Shown one piece after another: positions 38,501 through 49,996 of a stretch of 64,000 nt of DNA. The position numbers were made by a program, and so were the translations under genes. How positions within the stretch are numbered: position 1 is the stretch's first letter; each line of letters begins with the position of its first letter. The notes under the pieces are model-generated. The model searched no databases, was not told the DNA's origin, and worked only from the letters and a program-made list of their open reading frames with translations. The stretch is from Norana najaformis. Lineage: Eukaryota; Annelida; Clitellata; Crassiclitellata; Hormogastridae. The stretch spans positions 41,416,757-41,480,756 of the forward strand of contig OZ029913.1 in NCBI GenBank assembly GCA_964023275.1, in the 5' to 3' direction.

Positions 38501-38749
38501 ATATGATGCAATGTTGAAACCAGGCATTTTAATAAATGAACGATTGCCTGACTTCATGTCACCATAGTTGTGTTAACTTGAGTGGAGCTGCTATTGGAGG
38601 ATGCGATATTCGCCTTGATTTACATTTTTTTAAATAATTAAAATCGATTTTTCTCTTGTTTGTCTTGTTTCTTTTCAGTGGCAAACAAATGGATTCGAGA
38701 GTTTGGCCAGGTATTCCTAAGACCCTGTGATCTGTCGATCGATGTCTGA
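29572..38749 (+). CDS. P4HA: Prolyl 4-hydroxylase alpha subunit
   Basis: Hydroxylates proline in collagen in the ER lumen using Fe(II), 2-oxoglutarate and ascorbate, normally in a tetramer with protein disulfide isomerase. Exons: 29572-29756, 30111-30271, 31780-32093, 32980-33031, 33179-33300, 33774-33944, 34950-35058, 35401-35454, 36136-36210, 36437-36505, 37140-37236, 38679-38749. They give a signal peptide (MATPVDLLFLVAILVCC), the N-terminal and peptide-binding region, then the catalytic domain. Iron ligands are seen in NTHFDHD (exon 8) and LHAACPV (exon 11), with the 2-oxoglutarate lysine ten residues later in GEKW; EAGGATVFPEL is exon 10. Phases agree at every join except that an exon of about 70 nt (equivalent to the human YRVSKS region) should lie between 33945 and 34949 and was not found. 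Intron 2 appears to use a GC donor. Without that exon 493 codons are covered, against about 534 in human. Confidence 0.95.
29757..30110. other. P4HA intron 1, repeat-derived
   Basis: The intron begins at the donor CGACAG|GTCTAATCTAA. The (TCTAA)n run leads straight into GACTTCTAGAGCGCCGCTG, a copy of the dispersed motif, and a second copy (TTTACATAGCGCC) lies at 30009-30021. Confidence 0.7.
30272..31779. repeat. P4HA intron 2: (GAT)n and CCCT/CCGT arrays
   Basis: 30293-30640 is dominated by (ATG/GAT)n. 30750-31083 is a C-C-[CGT]-T tetranucleotide array of about 330 bp that switches between CCCT and CCGT blocks and ends in about 24 clean CCCT units. A motif copy (TCTTTAGCGCC) lies at 30702-30712. 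31600-31760 has repeated AAGCCACGATAA words. Confidence 0.85.
32094..32979. other. P4HA intron 3, no gene seen
   Basis: Contains (TTACC)n patches at 32465-32505 and 32885-32935 and a decayed copy of the dispersed repeat (GAACTTGAATATTGCCAGTG) at 32518. Nothing else recognised. Confidence 0.55.
33395..33710 (+). repeat. 25-bp minisatellite in P4HA intron 5
   Basis: About 12 copies of TCTGGTTCACTGTAGTCTAG plus TCTAG, with few substitutions. It shares the core CTGGTT..TTCACT..TGT-TAGTC with the 33-bp array at 53.3-54.5 kb. Confidence 0.9.
33945..34949. other. P4HA intron 6 region, one exon probably hidden
   Basis: Exon 6 ends in phase 0 and exon 7 begins with one base of a split codon, so an exon of length 2 modulo 3 is required. 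Sequence after 33944 stays open to 34026 (SASQDRRSLSAEQAMNF) but lacks the family's RAxV...YRxSKS pattern. 34620-34870 is a purine-rich GGA array that could be hiding or replacing the exon. (TCG)n at 34496-34525. Confidence 0.5.
37381..38167 (+). mobile_element. CR1/L2-type LINE 3' fragment in P4HA intron 11
   Basis: IRGLRKIRPMLDFKTASAIA and HAKLDYCNSLFLNI are the classic pre-C-terminal block of L2/CR1 ORF2 (SrLDYCNsLl). Broken frames then follow through the LHcL, RSSS and LWNKLP regions, the 3' block ACCTGGAACCGAACCC and the GAGATTACGATTACA terminus. Same family as the 6.6, 11.5 and 14.2 kb copies, and the longest of the four. Confidence 0.82.
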
Positions 38750-40125
38750 TCTCCATTCGATCTGATTCCGACTTTCCCTCTGTTCATCACGCATCAGTGC
38801 ATTCGTACGTGACCGACGGTATCCATAGCAGTAAAGACTCATTCTGTTTCTATAACCTCGACATCCCAGTGGTGCTTAGCAACACTCGCAAGAGACTACA
38901 TGTCTGAATTTTCAGAGCAGATTATTTGCGACGTCCAGCTGGAACGCATTTCATGCGTCTATTTTATTTATATAGCGTCATTTTAATACTTTATAGAACG
39001 CGCAGCTGTGTAACAATAGCCTAATACTTCAATAGAGAATACTGTTGATTGTTTTAACCCTTAGATAGAACAACAATCGCTCTCAGTGGGAAAGAAGCAG
39101 GACTTCGTTTATAACCCAATCCCCTTCCTTTGGGTGCAAAATGACCTTTAATTTTTTCATTCTTTTGATCCATTTATATAGAGCCTCCCCAAGAAATCTG
39201 CTCAGGTGATAACTGTCTAATCTATGCTAAAAGAAACCCAGTGTAGGTCAGCTAATCCTTTGTAATGTGATGGCTATTTCGGGCGCAACATGAAAGACTT
39301 GCCCTTAGATAGAAGCTATGCGTTGAGACAAAGCATATCCTTTGATCCTCAGTATCCTTTCTGAATTTTTGGACACATGCAAAAAATGGCGTTTTGCAAA
39401 GGGTTGCGTTGGGACTCTGCCTCTGCCAAGAATCAATACCATCGACCACTGAATTAATTATTTATGATCCCGTCGGCCATTACGATTCAACAGGTCTCAA
39501 AGCAGTAACACAAAAGCAATTTTCTCGATCGCTTATTGCGAAAGACAATGATTTAAACATTTTTGAAGTCATTGTTTCTTTGTTTGCAACAGTCGGCCAT
39601 GAGTTAGAGACCAAAATCTTCTGAGGTCATCAGATCCTGTCATTTTTAGAACTTAGACCGTTTATTAGAAACTCGATGCGCTAAATAAACGCATATTCCT
39701 AGCCGCAGACTCTGCAAACTGAGTGCAAAAGATAAACAAAGCGGCAAATCAATAAATCTATTCACTACTACTACTCAGGCCCTCCTTGCACAAGAGGCCT
39801 ACAATGAATCAGAAGGTGTAAACCTCACGGGGTCGGGTAAGACTTGTCTTTGACGAATATTTTAACACAGAAGTACCAAGTACACGCGATTATAATTATA
39901 CGAGTCTGCTGAGCCTCTATCCCTGTTGATGACGCTAGGTTTTAGTAGCCCTTCGCCGACCCGGTGCGATTTTTCATGGCCTGGAAACGGCCGGACTATC
40001 ATATTCCAACGGCAAAAAGGAGTGGCCCAGCTGGGCGAATTCATTAGACCCAAGCAAACAAGAGAAGGAGATCCATGACAACCAACCATTCAGCCAGCCA
40101 GCCAGTCAGCCCGCCAGCCAGGCGT

Positions 40126-40188
<63 letters not shown>

Positions 40189-40508
40189 GGCGCGTAGGTA
40201 GGTTGGCAGGCTGGCAGGCTGGCAGGCTGGGAGGCAGGCCTCTGTTCCTGGCATCGCAGTAAGCGTAGTGGCCGATGATTCCTACAACAGCAGCAGCTAC
40301 GAAGCATGATTAATATTTACACTCATGCCGGCATCACCGCTGCACTGACCGTCTATACAGCTTTGTCTCCGTTAAAATCTATCCCCTACAGAAGCTCATC
40401 ATAAAATGGAATGAGAGAAGACAGTCAATAAATTTCGAAAAACCCGTATTAGGGTTGCCAACCCTCCCGCTTTCTGCCTTTTCTATGTTTCTTACAACGT
40501 TTGTTATA
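38750..40508. other. Intergenic after P4HA; no gene seen
   Basis: Contains P4HA 3' untranslated sequence, an ATTTATATAGCGTC motif copy at 38967-38981 and a (CCAG)/(CAGA)n compound array at 40090-40240. Open frames at 39252-39624 have no recognised family. Confidence 0.55.
40090..40240 (+). repeat. (CCAG)n-(ACAG)n-(GCAG)n compound array
   Basis: AGCC/CCAG repeats, then about 17 CAGA units at 40128-40190, then TGGCAGGC repeats. A near mirror image, CCAG then TGTC units, occurs at 46138-46212. Confidence 0.9.
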
Positions 40509-40827
40509 TTACACTGGCCAACACATAATTTGTTGCCTCAAATGTTAGAACTGTTTCTGGGTATATTTGACCTGCTGATTCCAGAAAAGGCACCAGTTTT
40601 CTCCCAGCAGGTCTAGTTTTCGAGATATAGAACATTATGCCATATACCAGTCCTTGCCTCTGCTCGCCCATAAGACATAAGGCTATAGCTATAATTATGT
40701 AGTGCTCAATTTATTATGTGATACACTAAATAAACATAATAATACAAATACTTAAAAGAAAATGGTAGTACCTGAAACTGTACTTATATGATACCAAACA
40801 GAACAAGTTTGTTATAAAAATTTCAAG

Positions 40828-43800
40828 TCATTCGACACCGAAGAAGCTCCTTTTGTACGATTTCCGAGTGTGGCATCTGCCGGAACAATCGCGCATAATA
40901 TTCCAGAAATAGTCTGCCATCATGTGTGCATCCCATCTTCCTTGATATCGATTTTCCATTGTTTTGATGTCTTGGTGAAATCTTTCACCTTGCTCTTCGC
41001 TGAAGTCACCAAGATTCTCTGGAAAGCGATCTAAGTGACTGTGGAGATAATGGACTTTAATGCTCATGTTGCAGCCAAGTTTGTTGAAATGAAGAAGCAT
41101 ATCCTCTACTAGTTGTGCATAATTGTCTGCCTTCTTGTTGCCAAGAAAATTTTTAGTTACAAGAACAAAGGAAGACCAGGCACAAGATTCGATTTCATTC
41201 ATTGATGGTATGAAAAGTGGGTCATTCATAAGTTGCCTGATCTGTGGACCATCGAAGATTCCAGCCTTCAATTTTTCCATTGTAATTCCTGGTAACTTGT
41301 GTACTATGTATTCGAAGCATGAACCTTCTTTATTCAAAGCCCTGACAAATTGTTTCATCAGGCCTAGCTTTATATGTAGTGGTGGCAGTATGATCCTATC
41401 TCGTGCCACCAAAGATTCCTTGAATACATTTTGAGCTCCAACCACCATGTCTTTCCTCGAAGGCCAATCTTTTCTTGTCCAATTGTGGCGGATGGGCCAC
41501 AAGACAAGCCTGTTCGGTAGGAGGCGGGAGTAACTATGACCCGCGTTAGGTAGCCATTAAATGCTGTGCTTATTTGCACGGTTCGGCCGCGTGATCTGTG
41601 TAGGATTTTTTATAAATAAATTTTTATTAAATTTAAGCTGATTCTAATAATAGTTTAATATTCAGGCCGAGCAAAGTTCTTAGTTTATTTTTAGTTATAT
41701 AACGCATATAATTGTTTTAATTTATAGGTCTCTAGATCTTTGTTTTAATCGAGCATTTTTAGACACCTTTATTTACGTTTTATTGATCGTGCTAGTATAT
41801 AAGCAACCCGATGTCAATAGGAAACGAGGATTGAATAAACCGTGTCGCATGGTGATTTGCTATAGACGAGTTACAGTGTTTTGATATCGTTCTGTGAGCG
41901 AATTCATAGCGTATACAAATATACGGACGAGGGTGACGTCCGGAGAAGCCCGTGTTCGATACAGTCCCGGTTACGATAAAATATACGGACGGTAGAGTCC
42001 GCGGAAAAGACTAATCTGTGCGCTCCCGGCGGGACGACCGAGATAATCACTGTCTGGCTTCGGGCTGACGGCGCCGATCCGAGTGGAGCTAGGGCTCTAC
42101 CGTAGATCGCGAAGCGGCCTGGACGTCGAGGTTGGACAGAACCCGGGGAAAGACCCCGTTCGAAAGAAATAAATACAGGTCTGTGTAAAACAAGTGGGAA
42201 AGTGCGGAAGCTACCCCTTTGACCGTGTAAGAGAAAAATCGGATCGGTGCGCTCCCGGGAACGTCGCAGCCGTTGCGAACCAATCTGTCTGATTTCTGAC
42301 TGGCTCCGCGTTGGTCCGCAGGGTTTGGGCCCGCCTTGTTGGAACGTCGCGAGACGGTCGAGTAGGTCACGATAGTTGGTGAACAGCCGCTGAGCGAGCT
42401 CGGGGAAAATACAGACAGGTCTGTGTGAACCCGGGGTCGCATTTGCCGTACGAGAAAAACCCGTGCCGTATAGAAAATTGGTCCGTGCGCTCCTGAGGAA
42501 GTCGCAACCGAAACAAACCAATCTGTCTGATTTCTGACTGGCTCCGCGTTGGTCCGCAGGGTTTGGGCCCGCCTTGTTGGAACGTCGCGAGACGGTCGAG
42601 TAAGTCACGATAGTTGGAACATAACAGGTTGTGCGAATCTCGGGTAAAGTTGCGGCCGCGGTTCTCCCGGTCGAAAAGCAGACAGCGGGGATACGGGAAG
42701 ACCCGCGGAAAAATAACGCAGACCAAGTAAAGCCCCGGTACGTAAGAGACCGGAAAATAACGCAGACCAAGTAAAGCCCCGGTACGTAAGAGACCGGAAA
42801 CTAACGCAGACCAAGAAAATACCCGGTGCATCATAGTCCGGGTCGGTTCCCCGATAACACCGGAGTCGAAACGGGAAGATACCGACTCCTCTATATGCTT
42901 GTCGCCACACACTGATCAGAGAGGACTGACTGAAGTACGGGGAAGGGCCCCCTCGTGCGTAGGTCGGTACGAAGGTTGGTGTGTTTTTACAGAAGGTTAG
43001 AGAGGGGACCTTCTCTTTAGTGTTCCATAGGGGTATCCTATCCCCTGAAGCACTGTTGGTTGATAACTGCCAACAGAGATCTGGTGCAGAAACTTACTCC
43101 GGAAATCCTATACACGGAAATGGAGCGAGATAGTGGGAAGATGTGTCGCCCAATATCCTTGTGCCTAGGGCGGAAAGACACAGAGGCTCGTTGTGAGACT
43201 TCCCTGTTCCCGGGACCGAGAAAACGACTGGCGGTAACGGGAGAGTTACAAGATGTAGAATGGTAGTTACGAGAAAGTCCTCACGGAGAAAGAGAACGAC
43301 TATTGCCAGTAAAGGAACGAACCCTGTTCTGAGTAAAGGCCATCCTCAGGACGTTGCCCATCCGGCGACCGCGGAAGAGGCAAAGTCGGATCCCGAGACC
43401 GAGAGTTACAGTGTTGATTCCCTTAGGGAAGCGACCTATCTTAGGCCTTCCTCGGAGAGAACAGACAGTATGGGAAAAGATGATACGGGAAGACCATTGT
43501 ACAGTGAGAGTGCAAGGGGCGGTGAGGCGGGTGGCTCTGAGCGCAGAACTGGGCTAGAGTTACCCCCACCCAGTGGACAGTTAGCCCGACCGAGAACGCC
43601 ACACAATGTTCATGCTTGGCTCTACTGTCCCAAAGACACAAAAAGCAGGGATACTTTGTGTAACCACTTTGTTGACCAAGGAGGAAATTTACCATCTTCA
43701 AGTCTACACAAATTACCCATTGATGTTCTTTGTATTTTATCTTTTCCAGTACTAAAGTGATGGCATTGTACTCTTCTTTCATCCTGGTGGAGTGACCGAT

Positions 43801-44655
43801 TGGAATAGAACCAAATTTGTTGCCGTTATTTAAAAGCACACATTTCAGACTACGTTTTGAACTGTCGATAAAAAGACGCCACTCATCTGGGCTGTAATCC
43901 GACAGACCAATTTTCTTCAATAAGTTGCTGATGTCATTACAGAATACTAGGTTGTTGTCTTCGGTAAAGAATGGCAGCAAATCCTTTTCTCTGTTTCTAT
44001 AAATTGTAATTTTCGTTCCAGGCTGAAGTGCATTCTTTTCCTTTAGTCTGGACGCAAGCAATTCAGAGGACTCTTTGGAAAGATTTAAGTCCCTGATCAG
44101 ATCACTCAACTCTTTTTGGTCAAAACGTTCACTGTGTGAAGTTGATTGGAAATCACTGTCACTGCCCCCACTTTCTTCACTTTCGTCATCTTGTCCGATA
44201 TTGGACATGCAAGTGTCATCGTCTGAGAGCTGAGGTAGTTCGCGAAAAGGTGGAACTGGTACAATATCCAAATGCGGAACAGGTCTCCTGGCTGAAGGTA
44301 TATCAGGGTAAGACAACTTGTGACGATTATTTCGATTGATGCCTATGATATTAACCATACAAAAGTAACAGTCGTCGAAGTGGTTTATCTGTTCCCTCCA
44401 AACCATCGGTAAACCAAATTTCAGGCAGCTTCTCTTTCCAGTTGTCCAGTGGCGCAATTGTTCAATACAAGTTTTGCATACTGTATGAGGAGCCCATTGC
44501 TTATCTTGATCTCCAAGTTTGACACCAAAATAACCTACATATGCTCTTTTTACAAACTCAGAAATCGGTTTCCTGTTTGCTTTTAGTGTGTATTCCCCAC
44601 AAATGTAACAGAATATGTCTGGATGGTTAATGCAGCTCCGTCTGGAAGTAGCCAT
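40828..44655 (-). CDS. Transposon-encoded protein, split by an insertion
   Basis: Coding runs from ATG at 44655 to 43604 and resumes at 41483 to the stop at 40828. The flanking frames are in phase across the insertion, so this was one protein of about 567 residues. N-terminal part: cysteine pairs CYICGEYTL, CKTCIEQL and CYFCMVNI, likely zinc-binding, then an acidic Ser-rich region. Central part: WVICVDLKMVNFLLGQQSGY and YPCFLCLWDSRAKHEH, an Asp-containing strand followed by a CxxC cluster, resembling an RNase H-type transposase core. C-terminal part: PPLHIKLGLMKQF, VHYLHSHLDRFPENLGDFSE and ERFHQDIKTMENRYQGRWD. Closely similar uncharacterised multicopy proteins are, from memory, common in insects and cnidarians. 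A transposase role is inferred from the inverted repeats around it. Confidence 0.75.
41484..43603 (+). mobile_element. Probable solo LTR fossil inside the DNA transposon
   Basis: A 2,120-bp insertion beginning TGTGGC and ending GCCACA, flanked by a 4-bp duplication CAAT (41480-41483 and 43604-43607). TG...CA ends with a short duplication are the mark of LTR elements. TATATAA near 41797 and AATAAA near 41834 fit an LTR promoter and poly(A) signal. No second copy of the end is present and no reverse transcriptase is seen, so a solo LTR or short non-autonomous LTR element is most likely; it is not a whole element. A 101-bp direct repeat (42279-42379, 42517-42617) and a shorter tandem repeat near 42705-42800 lie within it. 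Superfamily not decided. It is younger than its host transposon. Confidence 0.65.
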
Positions 44656-45263
44656 AACCTTAAGGATGTTCGCATCTGAGGAATTAAGTGACTAACCTAA
44701 AAAATAGTAAGAACATGTAGTTATTTAATGTTCACATTCACAGATTGTTCTTGCGACCAACTCTTAATATGCCCTAAGACGACTGCGGCTGCTCTAGCTT
44801 TCAGGAGGCGGTTTATATAGGCTATAAATGCTGACTTCAGCATAATCTATTTACATAGTTCGAAACCATGAAACGCTGTATAAGCACAAATAAATTCTAA
44901 ATGAGGCCATGAATTTAGTGCTGAGTAAGCTGTAGGCTACGGAATAGTTATTTCGTTGAATCAGCAATATCTCAGCACGCGGCAAGATATGCTGATTTTA
45001 CATTATAAGGATGTAGGCATTATATGAATCAGCAAGAATTATAATTAGCCATAAATAAAGCTTATTATGACATTTTAGTTTTGTCAAAGACATCGTTTAA
45101 AGAGTGGACTGGGTTTTCTTTACAAAATCGACGATATCTGAGAAACTAGACCTGATGCACTCAATCCAATGACATTTTCTGAATCAGCGCCCAAAATTAC
45201 CCCAAGAACAGGTCTAAAACCGAAGGCAACAAGAAAAAAAATTGTTTCTGTTGGCCAGTGTTA

Positions 45264-45620
45264 TAGAGCATCCAGGTTTTTACTTCAGTCACAACTGCCT
45301 GCATTTTAGACACACACGCAAGGGACATGACTTGGGGACATGACTTGTACAAATGAACGTCGTCAGGAGATTGGTGAACCCGAGCTCCGAGGGTTCTGAT
45401 GATTTGGATCAGGTCGGCTGTGTACAGGATGTACAGAAGCGGCTCAAGAACCGAGCCATGTGGAACATCGAATGGAACTGGTGCCTATACCCCTGTAAAT
45501 GAAGCAAATGCCGCCATCACATTTTGTCCAACCAGGACCGAACGAAGCCATTCTAGGAGTTGACCCACGATTCCATATGAAGTTCTGAGTCGGGTCAGCA
45601 AGATTTTATGGTCAGGTTAG
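45264..45620 (-). mobile_element. LINE reverse-transcriptase fragment
   Basis: On the minus strand: VPHGSVLEPLLYILYTADLI (the vPQGSVLGPLLFilYtsDl block of CR1/L2/Jockey RT), followed by VHQSPDDVHLYK, equivalent to the catalytic hqYADDtQLY block. It lies directly beside the right inverted repeat of the transposon. Only about 110 codons are covered. Confidence 0.72.
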
Positions 45621-46168
45621 AGACGGCCGGTAGTTATTGATGTCATCCCGGTTCATACCTGGCTTTGGTTGCAATAAGCAGCTAGGCCAAGATACGCTAG
45701 AAACCGCGCCCGCGTGAGCAGAGCAGGATAGTTTTTAACGGGTTAATATCGAAGCGACTTTTCGCGCTGGACAGTTGCTGCGCTGACTGCATTGAGAGCG
45801 TCTGGGGAGAAGGCAGGGTCGATTCCCTCCAACCCGTTGATTGGGCGGTCGGTCTGTCATGGCTGCCGGTCGGTCATACGTTGCAGCCAGTGCTAGGAAC
45901 GAACTCCACCAAAGGGTCACAGCAAACCTCGAACGACTTAGGGAACACGTGATGTAGGGTTTGACGCAGAGGGAGGAGGACAGACAACTAGCAACATCTA
46001 TCAGGTATGTAGAGATGTCAGCGAATGGCATCACCCCATTGTATATGCCTCTTATCCGTCTTAATATGAAATTGATCTGTTGCCCTTTCCCCTCGTTTCC
46101 GGCTTTCGCTGATCGTTCATTCCTCCGTTTCGATTCTCTCAGCCAGCCAGCCAGCCAGCCAGCCAGCC

Positions 46169-46212
<44 letters not shown>

Positions 46213-49200
46213 CGTTTATGTTTCAAACTTTGTATAGTGCCTAATGAGCTCGAGTTGTAAGTGTCTGTTTGGCTAAATGTGTGGCTGTCTGCTGCTTCAT
46301 AACAAATCCTTTTCATACACGTGATTTTTCGCATGCTGCCATTCAAACTAATCTCAACTGTCACTTCTATAGCGCCGTTTTCATAATGCACAAGCTTCTA
46401 AGCAATGCCGCATTTGAACAGAGCCAGTCGCGTTCCAGTGAGGCCCCACAGAAGCTGTTGCTTTACGCAAACTAGAGTTGGATGGCAGCGGATTCATGTA
46501 TGGCTACTGAAAACAGCGAACAAGAAATCGGTTCAAGCAGAAGTTTTTTAGAGAGTGATTAAGGAGAGGCAGAATTTACGATAGCGAGTCTTTTTATGCC
46601 TTGAGATTTCGAATATATCTGTCAAGGCGACTATCTGTCTTCATTGACTTAGTATGTTTACGCGTGTGTCTAGTTCTGTGTGCAAGTGTGCGTGTGTGTG
46701 TAGGTATGTGTGTAGGTGTGTGTGTGTTGATGTAGGTATGTGTGTGCGTGTATGTGATTCATTCGTTAGGTTTATAAATATCAGAGGCCCTCTGGGGACT
46801 GGATTATGAACTCTGGAATTGGAGTTGTCTCGCCGAAATCGATGAGAGATCTCTGACTCGAGTGACTCGGATTCGACGCCCGACTCATGTCAGAAGCTTC
46901 AGATTATTAAAGGGTTATTCAGTTGTGGGTCAAGTGAGGATACAATCGATCCCCAAACACTCCGCCCTAGATCCATCCATAGCCTCCAAAAGTCCTGCTA
47001 AGACCAATGAATGCATTCCTGCGTCTTAACGCAAACCATACCACAACACCATACCATACCATACATTTAAATGGCAGAAAGACCATGGTCTGTGGTCTTA
47101 ACGGTAGACCTTGGATGGACCTGTTACCAAGCAAGAGGTACATACCTTACCTTACCTGTAATTTAGACGACTTGGTGGATCTATGTACGAGGCAGAGAGG
47201 CTCGTCTCCTCGATCTTTGCAAACGAGGGACATGTTTCTACCATTGTTTATTCAGATGTTTATTCAGATGTCCTGGGGACCGGACCCCCGCTTGAGGATA
47301 AGACCTTCAACGTTGGGATTCTTGCGGATCCAATGAGATTATGTAGGTGTAGCCCATTCCAGCGATCAGTGACTCGACTTTGCTCTGTCGATGGATACAA
47401 GCATCAATATAATAAAGACAATTTTCCAGAGCGATTTCATTTACTTGGTATTTGATTCTGGGCTTGTTTTATTTCGGCAAAATGCGTCTGCTTCCAGAAC
47501 GAAGCCCCGGGCTCCTTTGGGTAGCTTACAACGCTCCCCAGACTCCCTTTCTTTAGGGATCACGCTATCTCATACCCCCTCAATTTTCATCGAGGTACTG
47601 GACCCTCTCCTTGGCTAAGGAAAACGCGTAAACCGCTGGGCATAAAATAAACTTGAATTGAGGGGCGAGCAGATAATTAGGCTCCGCTTGAGCTGAGTCT
47701 TAAATACAGGTCGGTGATCGAAGAGTCAATCGAGTCTCTAAGTAATCAAGAGTCTATCTTATTAAATTAATGAGCTGTTGAGTGTGAACGAGATGGTTGA
47801 CATGGACAGACTGAAGGACCATCGACTGATCCATCATCTATCAAGAGTCCTCTCTGGCTGCGTTTTTCCTCTTCAGAGTTTTTATCGCTGCTTTTTCAAA
47901 GTTTTTATCGATTAGCAGACGTTAATCGATTTACATAATCCCTTTATCATATATTTATGTCCATATCCACATATATATGTGTGTGTTCATGCAGGTGAAC
48001 ATGCCTATACGTGTATAAATGGCTACAGAGATGTTTTTCATTTAAGGACCCTGATGTATACAGTTATACACAGATATATATGACCATATCTATTGTATTT
48101 ATCTATTTATTTATCTATTTTATTTTAAGAGTGTCGTGATTATTAGATCAAACGACCGTTAATTGCATACCTGAAATTTTACAAATTATCTTGCTAGTCA
48201 CGTTCAACTGAACAATAAGAAGGAATGAAGGAGGGAGGGAGGGATAGATGGAGGAAGGGAGACAGAGGGAGGGAGAGAGAGAGGGAGAGAGTAAAGGGGG
48301 AATCGATGGATGGTTCTTTCGATTGAAAGCCGGTTCCGTTAGATGAATCGAGAGGACCAGATATTTTCATTTGATATGAGCCAAATGTCTTTGAAATCGT
48401 TACTTATAGTCCATTATACGGATAAAGAGTCGCTGACCTAATCGTATAAACGCCACCTAGAAATTCAACAATGTAACTTTCTATGATGTAGGCCTAAGCA
48501 CGTCCATATAAAAACCTAGGCTGAATATAGGCCGACTTTAATACTAATATTTTATGGATATATGTCGTGATGTTTACTACTGGATTCTTATATATAGACG
48601 GAATTTACTATTCCTTCTGTGGCTGTCTGTTCCCTGTTTGTTTCTTAGTCTTTGTGTATCTCTGTCTGCGTGTCTCTATTTATCTGCCTTTATACCTTCT
48701 TTCTTGCCTGTCTCTTTCTTTCTCTCTTTTTCTTTTCTCTCTCTCTCTCTCTTTCTCTCGCGCGCTGTCCCTCCCTTCCTCCCTCTCCATTTCTCTCTCT
48801 CTCTCTCTATATATCTTTGTATATATGTATATATATATGAATCTGTTTGTATGTATATTATAAATAGACGTGCCATGTAAGCATGTTGTGCAAATGTCGC
48901 TGTGTGTTGTGTATTGAACTGATGAATTTTCATGTGGTGTTTGAGAATTTGTTAATTTAATCAATTAGGCCGTGCGCTAATTACTCGTTAGGTCCTCGTC
49001 CTCGTCGGCCTACACATACACATACGCATACACACACGCACACGCACGCATGCACGCACCTACACACGTGATTAGTTGTCCTGTGCATATCAATCACCTG
49101 CATACGGTTCAATCTAAACGAAGCAGTTGCTATCGGTCTGCAGGTGAGCTGGTCGCCTGGCACGGTCCGTAGGTCAGTCTTTGCTGGACAGAGACAGACA

Positions 49201-49996
49201 GACAGACAGACAGACAGAACATACACACACACAGGAGAGAGACACAAAGAGATTGTAGCTGCGCTTGACTAGAGATAGGTCTACGTTAAGTCATTTCGTC
49301 TTATGATGACGACGACGAAGATTATGTCATCATGAGGATCGATGTTTGTGGCGTTTAACGGAGAGACAGTCAGAGACTGAAGCTTCGAGGACGATGAGGT
49401 CTTTTTCCGCCGTCATCCCGTCTCCGCGTTGTAAGAAAAAGTCTTTTGAATGTTGCCCAGATGTAGACAGGGATCTTTATTAGCAGTAATAAAAACATCG
49501 TTAAATAAAGCTAGATCTGGCCTAAGGTAAATGACTGAAGATTAGGGTTACATGCAAAATTAGTCTGTTGATGTCCAATCGTTTTTATATAAGGATAAAA
49601 TAATAGCTAATAAAATTCATACTTGAGTGAAATCAAACGTTCAGGTGACATATTGAGGCTGACTTTGTAATTTGGGGATAAATTTTTTGATATGGTTTAG
49701 ACAGCACATCAGGTAGGCATACGGTCTGCCTTATTACGAGGCAATTTATTTCATAGGCGACACAACGTCTGTTGTTGCCGTTTGCAAATTTCTCTTGGAA
49801 TTTGATGAGGATTTTGTTTGTCTGAATCACAGTCGAGAGGAATTGGAGCGTCAGCAGGTCAAAGTCAGTCGAACGAGAAACATCTCGATTGCAACGAGGC
49901 GATGACCGATCTCCGTTTGAACTGGCACTCAGTCCAGTGTCTCCGTCGTTTTCGTTGTCTCCTTTCCAGCTGAACTGGAAGAAGCGACCAGTCCGA
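45621..49996. other. Intergenic; simple repeats, no gene seen
   Basis: (CCAG)n-(TGTC)n at 46138-46212; TCTATAGCGCC motif at 46366-46380; (GT)n at 46680-46760; (GGGA)n near 48225-48290; (CT)n 48700-48815; (CA)/(CAGA)n 49015-49230. Open frames in 47007-47620 have no recognised family. The last few hundred bases are the 5' region of the GAS2-like gene, with a possible acceptor CTTTCCAG at 49962-49969. Confidence 0.5.

Larger units (their letters stand above)
40512..45260 (-). mobile_element. DNA transposon with about 120-bp terminal inverted repeats
   Basis: The left end CACTGGCCAACACATAATTT is matched on the other strand by the right end CACTGGCCAACAGAAACAAT, and the similarity continues about 120 bp (TTGTTGCCT, GCTGATTC, AGGTCTAGTTT, GAGATAT). 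Both ends are flanked by TTA (40509-40511, 45261-45263), a candidate 3-bp target duplication. CACTG ends with a 3-bp duplication are typical of the CACTA/EnSpm group, but the encoded protein is not one I can place there. Element length is 4.7 kb, of which 2.1 kb is a later insertion. Confidence 0.8.

Noticed and set aside
41904-42912. Long minus-strand frames within the LTR fossil
   Set aside because: They fall in repeated, CG-rich LTR sequence, have no recognisable domain and overlap in several frames.
43060-43760. Plus-strand frames near the right end of the LTR fossil
   Set aside because: No domain is recognisable; a gag origin is conceivable but cannot be supported, and the frame runs on into the host transposon.
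47007-47620. Overlapping 75-109-codon frames
   Set aside because: No family resemblance, no splice partners, and three frames open at once.
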